A stretch of 64,000 bases of DNA from Chitinophaga varians (GCF_014529945.1 NZ_JACVFB010000002.1:682001-746000), one strand, 5' to 3'. Counted from the first letter of the stretch, positions 36,528 through 45,543 are shown. The notes: generated by a model not told the origin, from the sequence alone. Numbers and translations: made by a program.

Positions 36528-37292
36528 ATGAACATCGAGAAAATACAGGAAACCATTTCCGCTAACAGGGGAAAAGTTATTTCCCATCCCTTATATGCTT
36601 CCCTCGAAACCCTCGACGATATCCGTCTTTTCATGGAATACCATGTGTATGCCGTGTGGGATTTTATGTCGTTGCTGAAAGGCCTGCAACAGCAGCTTAC
36701 CTGCGTACAGGTGCCCTGGGTGCCAGTAGGGAGTGCCGCCACACGCTACCTCATCAACGAAATCGTTACCGGTGAGGAAAGCGATATTGACATGGACGGC
36801 AACCGCTGCAGCCATTTTGAGCTGTATGAAAGAGCAATGGAGCAAGCAGGTGCCGATACCGGCAAAATAAAGGCCCTTATTGCGGCTATCACTGCCGGCA
36901 CGCCTATACGTACTATTTTGGAAACATCTTCGCTTCCTGAGGCTGTAAAGGGCTTCCTTGGCTTTACTTTCGATGTGATCGCGACCAATAAACCTCATGT
37001 GATGGCTGCCGTCTTCACTTTTGGCCGCGAAGACCTCATCCCCGATATGTTCCACGCGTTGGTAAAAGACCTGGACCGTAAGTTCCCCGGAAAGCTGGGC
37101 ACATTCATCTACTACCTCGAAAGGCATATCGAAGTAGATGGGGACCATCATAGTCAACTGGCCATGCAGATGGTACAGGAACTCTGTGGCAACGATTCCC
37201 GTAAATGGGAAGAAGCCGCTGAATACGCCGCCCAGTCACTGTTCTGGCGCGCTCAACTATGGAGTGGCATCATTCAGGAAAAAGTTTTTTAA
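36528..37292 (+). CDS. DUF3050 family protein (heme-oxygenase-like fold)
   Basis: 254 residues, all-helical and soluble. Family marks: HPLYASLETLDDIRLFMEYHVYAVWDFMSLLKGLQ in the first 50 residues and a second histidine-rich helix ERHIEVDGDHHSQLA near 201-215. The spaced His/Glu/Asp residues suggest a heme-oxygenase-like or metal-dependent oxidase fold; no substrate is known. It follows recQ by 44 bp and may be read through from it. Confidence 0.78.
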   Translation: MNIEKIQETISANRGKVISHPLYASLETLDDIRLFMEYHVYAVWDFMSLLKGLQQQLTCVQVPWVPVGSAATRYLINEIVTGEESDIDMDGNRCSHFELYERAMEQAGADTGKIKALIAAITAGTPIRTILETSSLPEAVKGFLGFTFDVIATNKPHVMAAVFTFGREDLIPDMFHALVKDLDRKFPGKLGTFIYYLERHIEVDGDHHSQLAMQMVQELCGNDSRKWEEAAEYAAQSLFWRAQLWSGIIQEKVF

Positions 37293-37310
37293 AAATTTCT
37301 GAAGAAAAAT

Positions 37311-37340
37311 TTTGCAATTATAAATTTTGTCTTACTTTTG
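37311..37340 (+). promoter_or_regulatory. Promoter of tRNA-Phe
   Basis: TTTG at 37311-37314 and TACTTTTG at 37333-37340, 18 bp apart, match the Bacteroidota primary sigma consensus exactly. The tRNA 5' end is 38 bp downstream. Confidence 0.75.
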
Positions 37341-37377
37341 CAATCCCTTCACGAGAGGGACACACAAAAAAAGACAT

Positions 37378-37450
37378 GGTGCGGTAGCTCAGTCGGTAGA
37401 GCAAAGGACTGAAAATCCTTGTGTCGGCGGTTCGATCCCGCCCCACACCA
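37378..37450 (+). tRNA. tRNA-Phe (GAA)
   Basis: A 73-nt cloverleaf: D-arm GCTC/GAGC, anticodon arm AAGGA-CTGAAAA-TCCTT with anticodon GAA, T-arm GGCGG-TTCGATC-CCGCC. Discriminator A; CCA is not encoded (CAG follows). The acceptor stem GGTGCGG/CCACACC has one C5-A68 mismatch. It stands alone with its own promoter and terminator. Confidence 0.95.
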
Positions 37451-37453
37451 CAG

Positions 37454-37485
37454 AAAAAAAGGTCATCGGAAGATGGCCTTTTTTT
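37454..37485 (+). terminator. Terminator of tRNA-Phe
   Basis: The stem GGTCATC/GATGGCC (37461-37467 with 37472-37478, one G-U pair) is flanked by an A-run and followed by seven to nine T. Confidence 0.85.
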
Positions 37486-37584
37486 ATTCCCCTGCTTCAC
37501 TTTCCTGATTCCTTCAACGCTTCTTCAACACGGTATATCGCTTAACTGCGTATGTTCCTCATTTTCCCTTCCCGCGGTATTATC

Positions 37585-38145
37585 TTATCGTTGCTCCTGC
37601 ACCGGCAGCTTCTGCACCACGTCATACGAATGCAGTATATCATATCCGAAAAATCCTCTGCTATAATCTATCACCACATACTCCGCCTGTATCACCTGCG
37701 GATAACGGGCGAAATCAAATACCAGCTCCTTGTCTACCCCCTGATGATGAATAATCACAGATGGTTTTTCCAGCGCCGTAATACGACCCGTACTGTCTAT
37801 CGCCAGATGCTTGCGTTTTACCGGCAGCACCAGCCCCTCGTCTACACTGCTGGCCCCGTAGTAGTTGATCAGCAAAAACAGGAACGATACCATTCCGCCA
37901 TAGGCCAATAAACTGTTCGACAAAGCATAAAAGAATCCCCTGATGCCATACACCCGGTTATAATGCTTACGGACGGCCATAAAGGCTATTAAGCCGGTGA
38001 GGAAGACAATACCTATGGGTATCAGCAAGGGTATAAAAGTGTGACGATAAATCAGATAGGCTAATACCATCAGCACAATTCCCGTTACTAACAGGAATAT
38101 ATATACGTTCTGATAGAAACTCTTGCCGGAAAAACGTTTTGTCAT
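37585..38145 (-). CDS. Integral membrane protein, function unknown
   Basis: 186 residues with three or four membrane helices: about 13-34, 35-57, 70-95 (ending LLINYYG). A C-terminal soluble domain (about 100-186) is beta-rich with KPSVIIHHQGVDKELVFDF. No family recognised. It stands alone on the minus strand between the tRNA and the DUF4240 gene. Confidence 0.68.
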   Translation of the reverse strand: MTKRFSGKSFYQNVYIFLLVTGIVLMVLAYLIYRHTFIPLLIPIGIVFLTGLIAFMAVRKHYNRVYGIRGFFYALSNSLLAYGGMVSFLFLLINYYGASSVDEGLVLPVKRKHLAIDSTGRITALEKPSVIIHHQGVDKELVFDFARYPQVIQAEYVVIDYSRGFFGYDILHSYDVVQKLPVQEQR

Positions 38146-38335
38146 GCAAAATGATATTTCATAATGGATAGGTACTCTAATTTACAACTCCCCGCGATTA
38201 TTTCCCGCATCTACTGCAAACCTGTTACAGTAGCGGATTTACCGGTATTTATTACGCATATCCAGTACGCAGCCCCCTCCTACTTTTGAATTGTTATCCC
38301 GAAACGTCTTTTTTAACTCATTTATCTCTTTCGTT

Positions 38336-38818
38336 ATGAATGAAGCCAACTTCTGGCAGTTGATAGAAACTGCCTGGTCCGTTTCTCCCGAACTCAATGC
38401 AGCCCGCCGGCTTGCTTTAAGGACCAACGACCCCTCCCTGCTCGAATCTCTTAGTTACGAACTGACCGATGTTATCGGCGAAAACCTCCGCCAGCTATTG
38501 CAGACGCTGGACAAAGCCGCGCTGACAGCTTTTCTCCACCACATGGAGGAAAAACTCTATCACATTGACAGACAGGAGGTTCAACAGTACACCGATGGTT
38601 CAGACGATGGTTTTCTCTACTGCCGCTGCTTTATTGTAGGCATGGGCGAAGCCTACTACAACGGCATAGACAGCAACCCTGCATTGGCCACCATAGACGC
38701 AGAAGCGGAAAGCATCGGCTTTATCGGATATGAGGTCTATCTCGAAAAGTTCAACGAGTCTTTCCCGCGAAACACCGTTTACTGCATTGAAAGCGGTTCC
38801 AACCGAAAAGGCTGGTAA
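38336..38818 (+). CDS. DUF4240 domain protein
   Basis: 160 residues from the ATG at 38336 (MNEANFWQLIETA; an upstream frame extension to 38291 is unlikely). It is a small soluble all-helical domain with the typical FWxLI start, LSYELTDVIGENLRQ and GFLYCRCFIVGMGEAYYN. The domain is common in Streptomyces and Bacteroidota and has no established function. Confidence 0.75.
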   Translation: MNEANFWQLIETAWSVSPELNAARRLALRTNDPSLLESLSYELTDVIGENLRQLLQTLDKAALTAFLHHMEEKLYHIDRQEVQQYTDGSDDGFLYCRCFIVGMGEAYYNGIDSNPALATIDAEAESIGFIGYEVYLEKFNESFPRNTVYCIESGSNRKGW

Positions 38819-38822
38819 CTTA

Positions 38823-40289
38823 TTATTCCTCGTATATGATCCGGATCATATTGTTCCGTTTCATGTCCGTGCTCAGATCTACCCGGCGACTGATCTTATC
38901 GAACAGGATACGCAGTGCAGCTGTATTGGGCGGAATTCGTCCAAGATTGTCCGCCATGAACTGCAATCTGTTTTCACCCGGTTGCAGTGTGATTTTCAGT
39001 TCCTGTATCTGTTTTTTTACGGGGAAACCGCTCACGATCCATTTCTCATTAAGGCGAAGGGAAATACTGTCGCCGTCTTCTGTCTGGGCATCCCATAGCT
39101 CCAGGGTGATTTCCCGTTGCTTTACCCTGATCGTTGTCACCCATTGGTCTTTCCGGCTGATGATGGTGCGGGTGAGTGCAGCGGTATCTCCGCCGGCAGG
39201 CAGCGGCGCCATGGGCTGCTGCGTGACCGTTGTCTGTGATGGTTTCTGCGGTACCAGGCGCCGGTACAACTGTGCTACCAGGAAAGTGGCATAAGCATTC
39301 GGTCGGTCGCTGAAGTCGAAGCTGTATTTTTTGCCGTCTATGGCCACCCGCATATCACCGGTATTGGGTGGCAGGCGACCGTAGTTGTCTGCAAAGAAAG
39401 CCAACAGGTTCATGCCGGTATCCAGTCGTAGCCGCTGTGACTGCGTCTGTTCGTTGATTTCCTGCGACCGCAGCAATGTCCGGCCGTTGTGGACCAGCGT
39501 TACCGTGTCTTTATCCAGCTGGTCCTCATCCACAATAGTGAGTTGGCCCGTACTATCGTTAACGTCTATACGATCATATAGTCCCAGATAGATAGAATCC
39601 CTTTCGGGGTATACAATTCTTTGCGCCTCCGCTCCTGTCCATGGCTGGTTACCGGTCTTCTTCAGCTGTATGGGATTGCGGTACAGCATGTCGCGCAACG
39701 TCACCTTGGTGCTGACATAAATTTCATCATCGTCATAGAGGCCCTTCATAAAAATGCCGAAGTCCTTTATCCACATCCGCTGTATGTCCATTACAGGAGG
39801 CTCGTTGCCTTTCTGCGAATAGTTGAATGTTCCATTGAGGTACATCATCCAGATGCCTAGTTTGAACGGGGTCTCTTTAACAGGATATTTTCCCCTTCCG
39901 ATGCCTAGTTGCTGCTCATTTTTCCGGACCAGCAACAAGTAGTACGAACCGTGAAACTCCCCATAGTCAAGCGATAGCAATGCCGGATACAGCATGTTTT
40001 GCCTTGGCTGCCCAATCTGCAACTGCATGGTCACGGCTGGAATATGTGGCCAGGGCTTGTAATCCACTTTCCAGGTGCCTGCCCACTGATCATTTGAAGC
40101 TAGTGCGGAAGTGGTACGGGCTACCGTAGTACCGTTACCGTTAGCTATGGTTCCGGTACGCCCTGCGGCATTGTTTCTGTTGACCGGGGAAACACCAGAT
40201 CGCTGTGCCGGTTTACGCGTCTGCTGGCTGGTCTGCGACCAGGCGTGCTGTACAGTCAGGCAAAAAAGGAATATAACAAGGCTTCTCAT
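38823..40289 (-). CDS. Secreted protein with a duplicated C-terminal domain, function unknown
   Basis: 488 residues from the ATG at 40289, which puts a signal peptide first (SLVIFLFCLTVQHAWSQ); an upstream ATG at 40313 is less likely. A low-complexity region (about 20-65) follows, then a lipocalin-like or beta-rich domain (about 66-215). Two related beta modules come next: one with FFADNYGRLPPNTGDMRV near 300 and one with FMADNLGRIPPNTAALRI near 440. The repeated GRxPPNT motif shows an internal duplication. It is divergent from the sigma factor at 40418. Confidence 0.7.
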   Translation of the reverse strand: MRSLVIFLFCLTVQHAWSQTSQQTRKPAQRSGVSPVNRNNAAGRTGTIANGNGTTVARTTSALASNDQWAGTWKVDYKPWPHIPAVTMQLQIGQPRQNMLYPALLSLDYGEFHGSYYLLLVRKNEQQLGIGRGKYPVKETPFKLGIWMMYLNGTFNYSQKGNEPPVMDIQRMWIKDFGIFMKGLYDDDEIYVSTKVTLRDMLYRNPIQLKKTGNQPWTGAEAQRIVYPERDSIYLGLYDRIDVNDSTGQLTIVDEDQLDKDTVTLVHNGRTLLRSQEINEQTQSQRLRLDTGMNLLAFFADNYGRLPPNTGDMRVAIDGKKYSFDFSDRPNAYATFLVAQLYRRLVPQKPSQTTVTQQPMAPLPAGGDTAALTRTIISRKDQWVTTIRVKQREITLELWDAQTEDGDSISLRLNEKWIVSGFPVKKQIQELKITLQPGENRLQFMADNLGRIPPNTAALRILFDKISRRVDLSTDMKRNNMIRIIYEE

Positions 40290-40417
40290 ATATGGCTCAT
40301 TCGTTAACAACAACTTAGTGCAACATACTCGATCTGTTCCGAATCATCCGCGTTTTTTTTTAATTTTCCGGGTGATATTTCCGCGATTTTCGACACTACT
40401 CTGTAAACGAAGATTGT

Positions 40418-40936
40418 ATGACCATGCATAACGATCCCATTTTTGAGTCTGTATACCGGGACACCCTTCCGAAAGTGGCGCGGATGGTACACCGTATGGG
40501 TGGCGATCTGAATACCGCCAAAGATATCTTTCATGATGCGGTGATCATCTACCTGGAAAAAAAACAACAAAACGCTGTCGACATAGTCTCTGATCAGGCT
40601 TATATTCTCGGCATAGCCCGGATACTCAGCCTGCGCAGGCTGAAAGACGACCGTCAATATGTGTCCTTTCCTGCTCAGGAAGATTATTATGGTATTCCTG
40701 CCGACTTCTATGACCCTCCACCTGTTGCCCAACCGGTGATCAGCTTCCTCAAAAATGCCGGCAAAAAATGTCTGCAGCTGCTACAGGCGTTTTATTATGA
40801 CAAGCTGTCTATGGGTGAGATAGCCCATCATCTGCAATACAAAACGCAACACGTGGCTACCGTGCAGAAATACAAATGTCTCGAAAAAATCAGGGAACAG
40901 GTAAAACAATCACACCATGAGGAAGCAACTTTGTGA
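40418..40936 (+). CDS. Sigma-70 family RNA polymerase sigma factor (ECF-like)
   Basis: 172 residues. Region 2 is recognisable (YRDTLPKVARMVHRMGGDLNTAKDIFHDAVIIYLEK, about 9-44) and region 4 is at the C-terminus (LQLLQAFYYDKLSMGEIAHHLQYKTQHVATVQKYKCLEKIRE, about 120-165). Expected to direct RNA polymerase to a small regulon. The next gene overlaps its 3' end by 20 bp and clpP follows that; the partner anti-sigma factor is not obvious. Confidence 0.8.
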   Translation: MTMHNDPIFESVYRDTLPKVARMVHRMGGDLNTAKDIFHDAVIIYLEKKQQNAVDIVSDQAYILGIARILSLRRLKDDRQYVSFPAQEDYYGIPADFYDPPPVAQPVISFLKNAGKKCLQLLQAFYYDKLSMGEIAHHLQYKTQHVATVQKYKCLEKIREQVKQSHHEEATL

Positions 40937-41174
40937 AATCCGCGACATAGAACAATACCTTGAACAGCAACAGGACACTGTAGACCAGCGGGTATTCGAG
41001 GCCGGCATGCTTACCTCTCCTGAACTGGCCCAAAAGGTGAGTTATCAACAGAAGATAATACAGCTGGTACGCTGGCTCGCCCGCCGGAACAAGCGGCAGC
41101 AACTGGATAACCTGTATCATCAGCTGATGACAGACGAAACATACCGTCAAAAAATTACTTCCATCTTCCAATAA
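40917..41174 (+). CDS. Small charged helical protein, partner of the sigma factor?
   Basis: 85 residues, all-helical and without a membrane segment: IEQYLEQQQDTVDQRVFEAGML, then RWLARRNKRQQLDNLYHQLM. It overlaps the sigma factor gene by 20 bp and ends 12 bp before clpP. The position fits a soluble anti-sigma factor or adaptor (inference). No family recognised. Confidence 0.65.
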   Translation: MRKQLCEIRDIEQYLEQQQDTVDQRVFEAGMLTSPELAQKVSYQQKIIQLVRWLARRNKRQQLDNLYHQLMTDETYRQKITSIFQ

Positions 41175-41186
41175 ACTTTTCTACAT

Positions 41187-41867
41187 ATGGCTTTTCTTAT
41201 TCCTACCGTCATCGACGGCGATGGCCGCAATGCCTTTGACATATACAGCCTGCTGCTGAAAGAGCGCATCATTTTCCTGGGCACCTCCATCGATGATCAG
41301 GTGGCCAACCTGATCGTGGCGCAGCTGCTTTACCTCGACAGTATGGGGCACCAACCGATCAGCATGTACATCAACAGCCCCGGTGGCGTGGTGTACTCCG
41401 GCCTTGCCATTTACGACACCATGAAAATGTTGAAATCCCCTGTTTCCACCATGTCAATGGGCTTCACCGGCAGCATGGCCACCGTCATCCTCACCGCTGG
41501 CGCTAAAGGGCAACGGTACGCGCTTCCGCACGCCACTGTACATATGCATCCTACAGGCGGCGGCGCCAAAGGTTACACAGAAGACGTACGCATCGCCTAT
41601 CGCGAACAGGAACGCCTGCAAAGCCAGATCTTCTACCTGATCGCCCAACACTCGGGTAGACAAACAGAAGAGATAGAGGCTGCCTTTGAAAACGACCACT
41701 TCATGAATGCTGTGGAAGCACAATCCTTCGGCCTCATAGACCAGGTACTGGGCAGCACGGAAGATCTCATTGCATTGGAACACTCCCCATTCCGGGTGGC
41801 GCTCATGCAACAACAACTTAGCCCGGGGAAAATACTCACCGGCGGCCCCCGGCCAGCACTTCCCTGA
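41187..41867 (+). CDS. clpP: ATP-dependent Clp protease proteolytic subunit (ClpP)
   Basis: 226 residues. The catalytic triad aligns without gaps to E. coli ClpP: S96 (FTGSMA), H121 (VHMHPTGG) and D170 (FENDHF). Oligomerisation and fold motifs YINSPGGVVYSGLAIYDTM and SFGLIDQV are present. The region round the histidine is divergent and the C-terminal 30 residues are extended. No clpX is adjacent, and the sigma-factor cluster context suggests a second, specialised ClpP rather than the housekeeping one (inference). Its 3' end overlaps the convergent gene by 32 bp. Confidence 0.88.
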   Translation: MAFLIPTVIDGDGRNAFDIYSLLLKERIIFLGTSIDDQVANLIVAQLLYLDSMGHQPISMYINSPGGVVYSGLAIYDTMKMLKSPVSTMSMGFTGSMATVILTAGAKGQRYALPHATVHMHPTGGGAKGYTEDVRIAYREQERLQSQIFYLIAQHSGRQTEEIEAAFENDHFMNAVEAQSFGLIDQVLGSTEDLIALEHSPFRVALMQQQLSPGKILTGGPRPALP

Positions 41868-42369
41868 TCACCGCCACCACCTCCTCCGTACGCTGTGCAA
41901 AACGCAGCGGAGAACGGGTTACCAGCCGGTCAAAATAATGGATACGCCCATGCCTGATCTTTGCCCGTAAGGGTTCCAACGCTTCTTCCGGGACCATGCG
42001 CTTGTCTTCCCAGCTCCCCGCCAGCACCAGATAGTGTACCAGAAACCCGGAAGCTTCCAGGTATTGTACCACACTCCTGGCATCATGCCTCCCTCCGTCC
42101 AGAATGAGGCTCAGCATCAGCATAAAAGCCGCAGAAGACAACGCATGCCGGCGCATTACCTGACTGACATGTGTACAAAGAATTTCCGGCACATAATCAT
42201 GATTGGTTTTGTTGATCACCACAAACTTCTTCTCCGGAAATACCGCCGGCGTAAAAGGATCTTTAAGCGGGAAAAAGTTTTTACGGGCAAAGATCTCCTG
42301 CAATAACTTACGCTTGCCTGAGTTAGGATAACCAACAATAACAAATAGAGGTTGAGGGTTAAAAAACAT
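41836..42369 (-). CDS. P-loop nucleoside-triphosphatase-like protein, function unknown
   Basis: 177 residues. The N-terminus has strand-then-GYPNSGKRKLL, a Walker A (GxxNSGK) as in small GTPases and kinases, but no clear G3/G4 motifs. FPEKKFVVINKTNHDYVPEIL and LRAKIRHGRIHYFDRLV follow. It overlaps clpP tail-to-tail. The Amj gene lies upstream on the same strand with a 67-bp gap. Function open. Confidence 0.65.
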   Translation of the reverse strand: MFFNPQPLFVIVGYPNSGKRKLLQEIFARKNFFPLKDPFTPAVFPEKKFVVINKTNHDYVPEILCTHVSQVMRRHALSSAAFMLMLSLILDGGRHDARSVVQYLEASGFLVHYLVLAGSWEDKRMVPEEALEPLRAKIRHGRIHYFDRLVTRSPLRFAQRTEEVVAVIREVLAGGRR

Positions 42370-42436
42370 GTTTCAAAAGAAAGTATTTTTTTTCATTGAA
42401 ATGTTAATTAGTTCTTAACGTTCAAAGAAAAAAAAC

Positions 42437-43237
42437 TTATACATATGCTGCTATCCACGCAATCAGCGAAGCCCCGGGCAAGAGCAACAGTTGCGCCAGC
42501 AAAGTGCCCGCCACACGGGCAATGACCATATAGGTGATATACTGCCGGAAATAACTGACGCTCACCTTTCCCAGTACCACATCATCGGTCAGCACAGAAG
42601 AATGCGGGTCTATAAAAAGCACCATCAGCAAAGTTGCTGCGCCGTTAATGACACCAGACAAATTACTGGCAGTGGTCCTGTAAGATGGATTAAGATACGC
42701 TGCATACACACAACACAGCACGCTGATCGTCATAATAGCAGAAGCTATCAGATTAGCCAGAAATATTCTCTTGGGAAAACCTTTCGTGGGATGTAATCCG
42801 GTAATACTTTCCATGGAAGGCATCTTCAGATTTTCTCTGATAAACTGCCTCCCTGAACCGGAAAAGCCAAGGTACAATAACCGCGGAACAGAACGATGCA
42901 CACTAAAATGCTCTACTGCCTTCGATAACAGCCGTTGAAAAGACGGAATCAATACAGCACCGATAATAGAGCCTATGGTACAGGACAAAATGATCAGCCT
43001 GAAAACACCTTCGTTACCCGTCACCTCATGTTTTAACTGGTCCTCCACCGTCTTCGCCAGCAACGGCGCCTGAAAGGTGTTGGCGGTGCGGGACACCAGC
43101 ACCAGTATATTAAAAAGAGAAAATGTAATGGCTATCCTCCCGGTTTTAACCCCAACAATCCTTACGGCAAACGACAGGGTAACAATCAGGTTGATAACAG
43201 CTGTCAGTATCAGTACAATAATAATCTGCGGCGTCAT
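42437..43237 (-). CDS. amj: Amj-family lipid II flippase
   Basis: 266 residues from the ATG at 43237, the start that gives the family N-terminus (MTPQIIIVLILTAVINLIVTL..). Typical Amj/DUF2837 marks: RIAITFSLFNILVLVSRTANTFQAPLL near 30-56, six or so membrane helices and the segment MPSMESITGLHPTKGFPKRIF. In Bacillus subtilis Amj (YdaH) flips lipid II when MurJ is absent. It is a natural back-up for MurJ; why a Bacteroidota genome keeps one here is not evident. Confidence 0.85.
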   Translation of the reverse strand: MTPQIIIVLILTAVINLIVTLSFAVRIVGVKTGRIAITFSLFNILVLVSRTANTFQAPLLAKTVEDQLKHEVTGNEGVFRLIILSCTIGSIIGAVLIPSFQRLLSKAVEHFSVHRSVPRLLYLGFSGSGRQFIRENLKMPSMESITGLHPTKGFPKRIFLANLIASAIMTISVLCCVYAAYLNPSYRTTASNLSGVINGAATLLMVLFIDPHSSVLTDDVVLGKVSVSYFRQYITYMVIARVAGTLLAQLLLLPGASLIAWIAAYV

Positions 43238-43398
43238 AGGCTTCACTTTAAAATTCGGTTCCCCCAAGCTACGGATTATTCCGATTGACCGAAACGCCCC
43301 GATGCACAAAAACAACTGTTTTCCGGTAAATTATCATCAGCATCTTTAGTCAATATTTGTATTTTGTACGCTTATTCGTCCGCGTTAAAAAACAGAAC

Positions 43399-45543
43399 AT
43401 GAAAAGATTACTCTGCATAGGCCTGCTGTTGCTCTCTCAGTATACATGGGCACAGCGCCAGCAAATCAGGCTCTCCACCCGGAATATCAGCCTGGTTTAC
43501 CGTGTCACCGACCAGGGAAGACTGGTACAGCAGTATTTTGGACGGGCCTTACAGTCGGCCGACGCTGACTCCGCAGCCAAAGGCGGGCAGGAAGCCTATG
43601 TCACCGCCGGCATGGAAAGCCTCCTGGATCCTGCCATACGGATAGTGCACAACGATGGTAATCCTTCCCTGGAACTGAAATACGTTTCCTCCCGGTCGGA
43701 CAAAAAAGACAACAACGTAGCCACCACCGAGATTACACTCAAAGATCCCGTATATCCGGTAAACGTTACCCTGCATTTTGAAACATATTTTCAGGAAGAT
43801 ATTATCAAGGCCTGGACGGAAATCAAACACACCGAAAAACAACCGGTGCAGATGACCGCCTACGCCTCTTCCATGCTGCACTTTAACGCCCCGCGCTACT
43901 GGCTGACGCAGTTCCATGGCGACTGGGCCAAGGAAGCCACCATGGTCGGGGAAAAGCTCTCCAAAGGCAGTAAAATACTGGACAGTAAACTGGGGGTACG
44001 CGCCAATATGTACCAGTCGCCCATGTTTCTCCTCTCCCTCAACGGAGCACCCGAAGAGAACTCCGGTGAGGTACTGGCCGGCACACTGGCCTGGACCGGC
44101 AACTTCCGCTTTGGCTTTGAAGTGGACGAAAAAAATGCGTTGCACGTAAGCGCCGGCATCAACCCTTACGCCAGCGAATACACGCTACAGCCCAATGAAG
44201 TGTTTACCACCCCGGCGTTCCTCTTCACCTGGTCCGATCATGGTAAAGGTCAAACCAGCCGCAACTTCCAGCATTGGGCGGTAAACTATGGCATCCTCGA
44301 CGGCCATACTCCCCGGCTGACGCTGCTCAATAACTGGGAAGCCACCGGCATGCACTTCGACGAAACAAAACTCACCAGCCTTTTTGGCGGTGCTGCCAAA
44401 CTCGGAGTAGATCTCTTCCTGCTCGACGACGGATGGTTTGCCAATAAATATCCCCGCGATGGAGACAATGCCGGTCTTGGTGACTGGGACACCAACAAAG
44501 ACAAGCTGCCACACGGTCTCGGTTACCTGGTAAAAGAAGCGGCCAAACAAGGAGTGAAATTCGGTATCTGGCTGGAACCCGAAATGGTGAACCCTAAAAG
44601 TGAACTGTACACCAAACATCCCGACTGGATACTACGCCTCCCCAACCGCGCAGAAAACTATTACCGCAATCAACTGGTACTCGATCTGATCAATCCCGCT
44701 GTACAGGATTTTGTTTTTGATATTGTGGATAAAACAATGACGGAAAACCCGGGCATTGCCTACATTAAATGGGACTGCAACCGGATGCTCACCAATACCT
44801 ACTCCCCTTATCTGAAAGGAAAACAATCCCACCTTTTTATTGACTATACCCGCGGCCTCTATAAAGTCCTGGAAAGAGTACGCGCCAAATACCCGCACCT
44901 TCCCATTATGCTGTGCTCCGGTGGCGGCGGCCGCACAGACTATGGCGCCATGAAGTACTTCACAGAATTCTGGCCCAGCGATAATACAGATCCACTCGAC
45001 AGAATCTACATTCAATACGGCTATTCTCACTTCTTCCCTGCCAATACCATGGCTGCTCACATCACGAACATGGGCAAGCAGTCCCTGAAATTCCGCACAG
45101 ATGTGGCCATGATGGGCAAGTTAGGATATGACATTAAAGTAGATGATTTTACACCACAGGAACTGCAGTTCAGCCACGATGCGGTAGCTACGTATAACCG
45201 TTTACGTGATATTGTTTGGTATGGGGACCTTTATCGTCTTGTTTCTCCTTACGAGCAACCTCGCGCCGTGTTTCAATATACCAGCACCGACAAACAAAAA
45301 GCGGTGGTATTCCACTATCTCATGAACACCCGGCGGGTAGACGTTTTCCCGCTGGTGAAGCTACAGGGACTGGACCCGAAAAAGAACTACCGTGTGAGTG
45401 AAATCAACCTGTTTCCCGGAACGAAATCAGCCTTTAGCAATCAGGTATACAATGGAGACTTTCTCATGACTGTGGGCATTAGCCTTACGCCCGGAAAAGT
45501 AAAACCACTCACCAGCAATGTGCTGGAAGTGGTAGCAGAATAA
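43399..45543 (+). CDS. GH36 alpha-galactosidase, secreted
   Basis: 714 residues from the ATG at 43399 with a signal peptide (LLCIGLLLLSQYTWAQ). An N-terminal beta-sandwich (about 20-300) and (beta/alpha)8 barrel (about 305-620) are followed by a C-terminal beta domain. NNWEATGMHFDE and FLLDDGWF are barrel motifs; the nucleophile is D459 in YIKWDCNR and the acid/base D528 in WPSDNTD. It releases terminal alpha-galactose, as from raffinose-type sugars or galactomannan. Convergent with a second glycosidase, with a strong terminator between. Confidence 0.93.
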   Translation: MKRLLCIGLLLLSQYTWAQRQQIRLSTRNISLVYRVTDQGRLVQQYFGRALQSADADSAAKGGQEAYVTAGMESLLDPAIRIVHNDGNPSLELKYVSSRSDKKDNNVATTEITLKDPVYPVNVTLHFETYFQEDIIKAWTEIKHTEKQPVQMTAYASSMLHFNAPRYWLTQFHGDWAKEATMVGEKLSKGSKILDSKLGVRANMYQSPMFLLSLNGAPEENSGEVLAGTLAWTGNFRFGFEVDEKNALHVSAGINPYASEYTLQPNEVFTTPAFLFTWSDHGKGQTSRNFQHWAVNYGILDGHTPRLTLLNNWEATGMHFDETKLTSLFGGAAKLGVDLFLLDDGWFANKYPRDGDNAGLGDWDTNKDKLPHGLGYLVKEAAKQGVKFGIWLEPEMVNPKSELYTKHPDWILRLPNRAENYYRNQLVLDLINPAVQDFVFDIVDKTMTENPGIAYIKWDCNRMLTNTYSPYLKGKQSHLFIDYTRGLYKVLERVRAKYPHLPIMLCSGGGGRTDYGAMKYFTEFWPSDNTDPLDRIYIQYGYSHFFPANTMAAHITNMGKQSLKFRTDVAMMGKLGYDIKVDDFTPQELQFSHDAVATYNRLRDIVWYGDLYRLVSPYEQPRAVFQYTSTDKQKAVVFHYLMNTRRVDVFPLVKLQGLDPKKNYRVSEINLFPGTKSAFSNQVYNGDFLMTVGISLTPGKVKPLTSNVLEVVAE

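Noticed and set aside
37327..37545. Plus-strand frame across the tRNA
   Set aside because: The peptide is a translation of tRNA-Phe and its terminator.
41187..41867. ClpP lacking the catalytic histidine
   Set aside because: At first the VMIHQP motif seems lost, but a gapless alignment puts H121 (VHMHPTGG) in place with S96 and D170, so the triad is complete.
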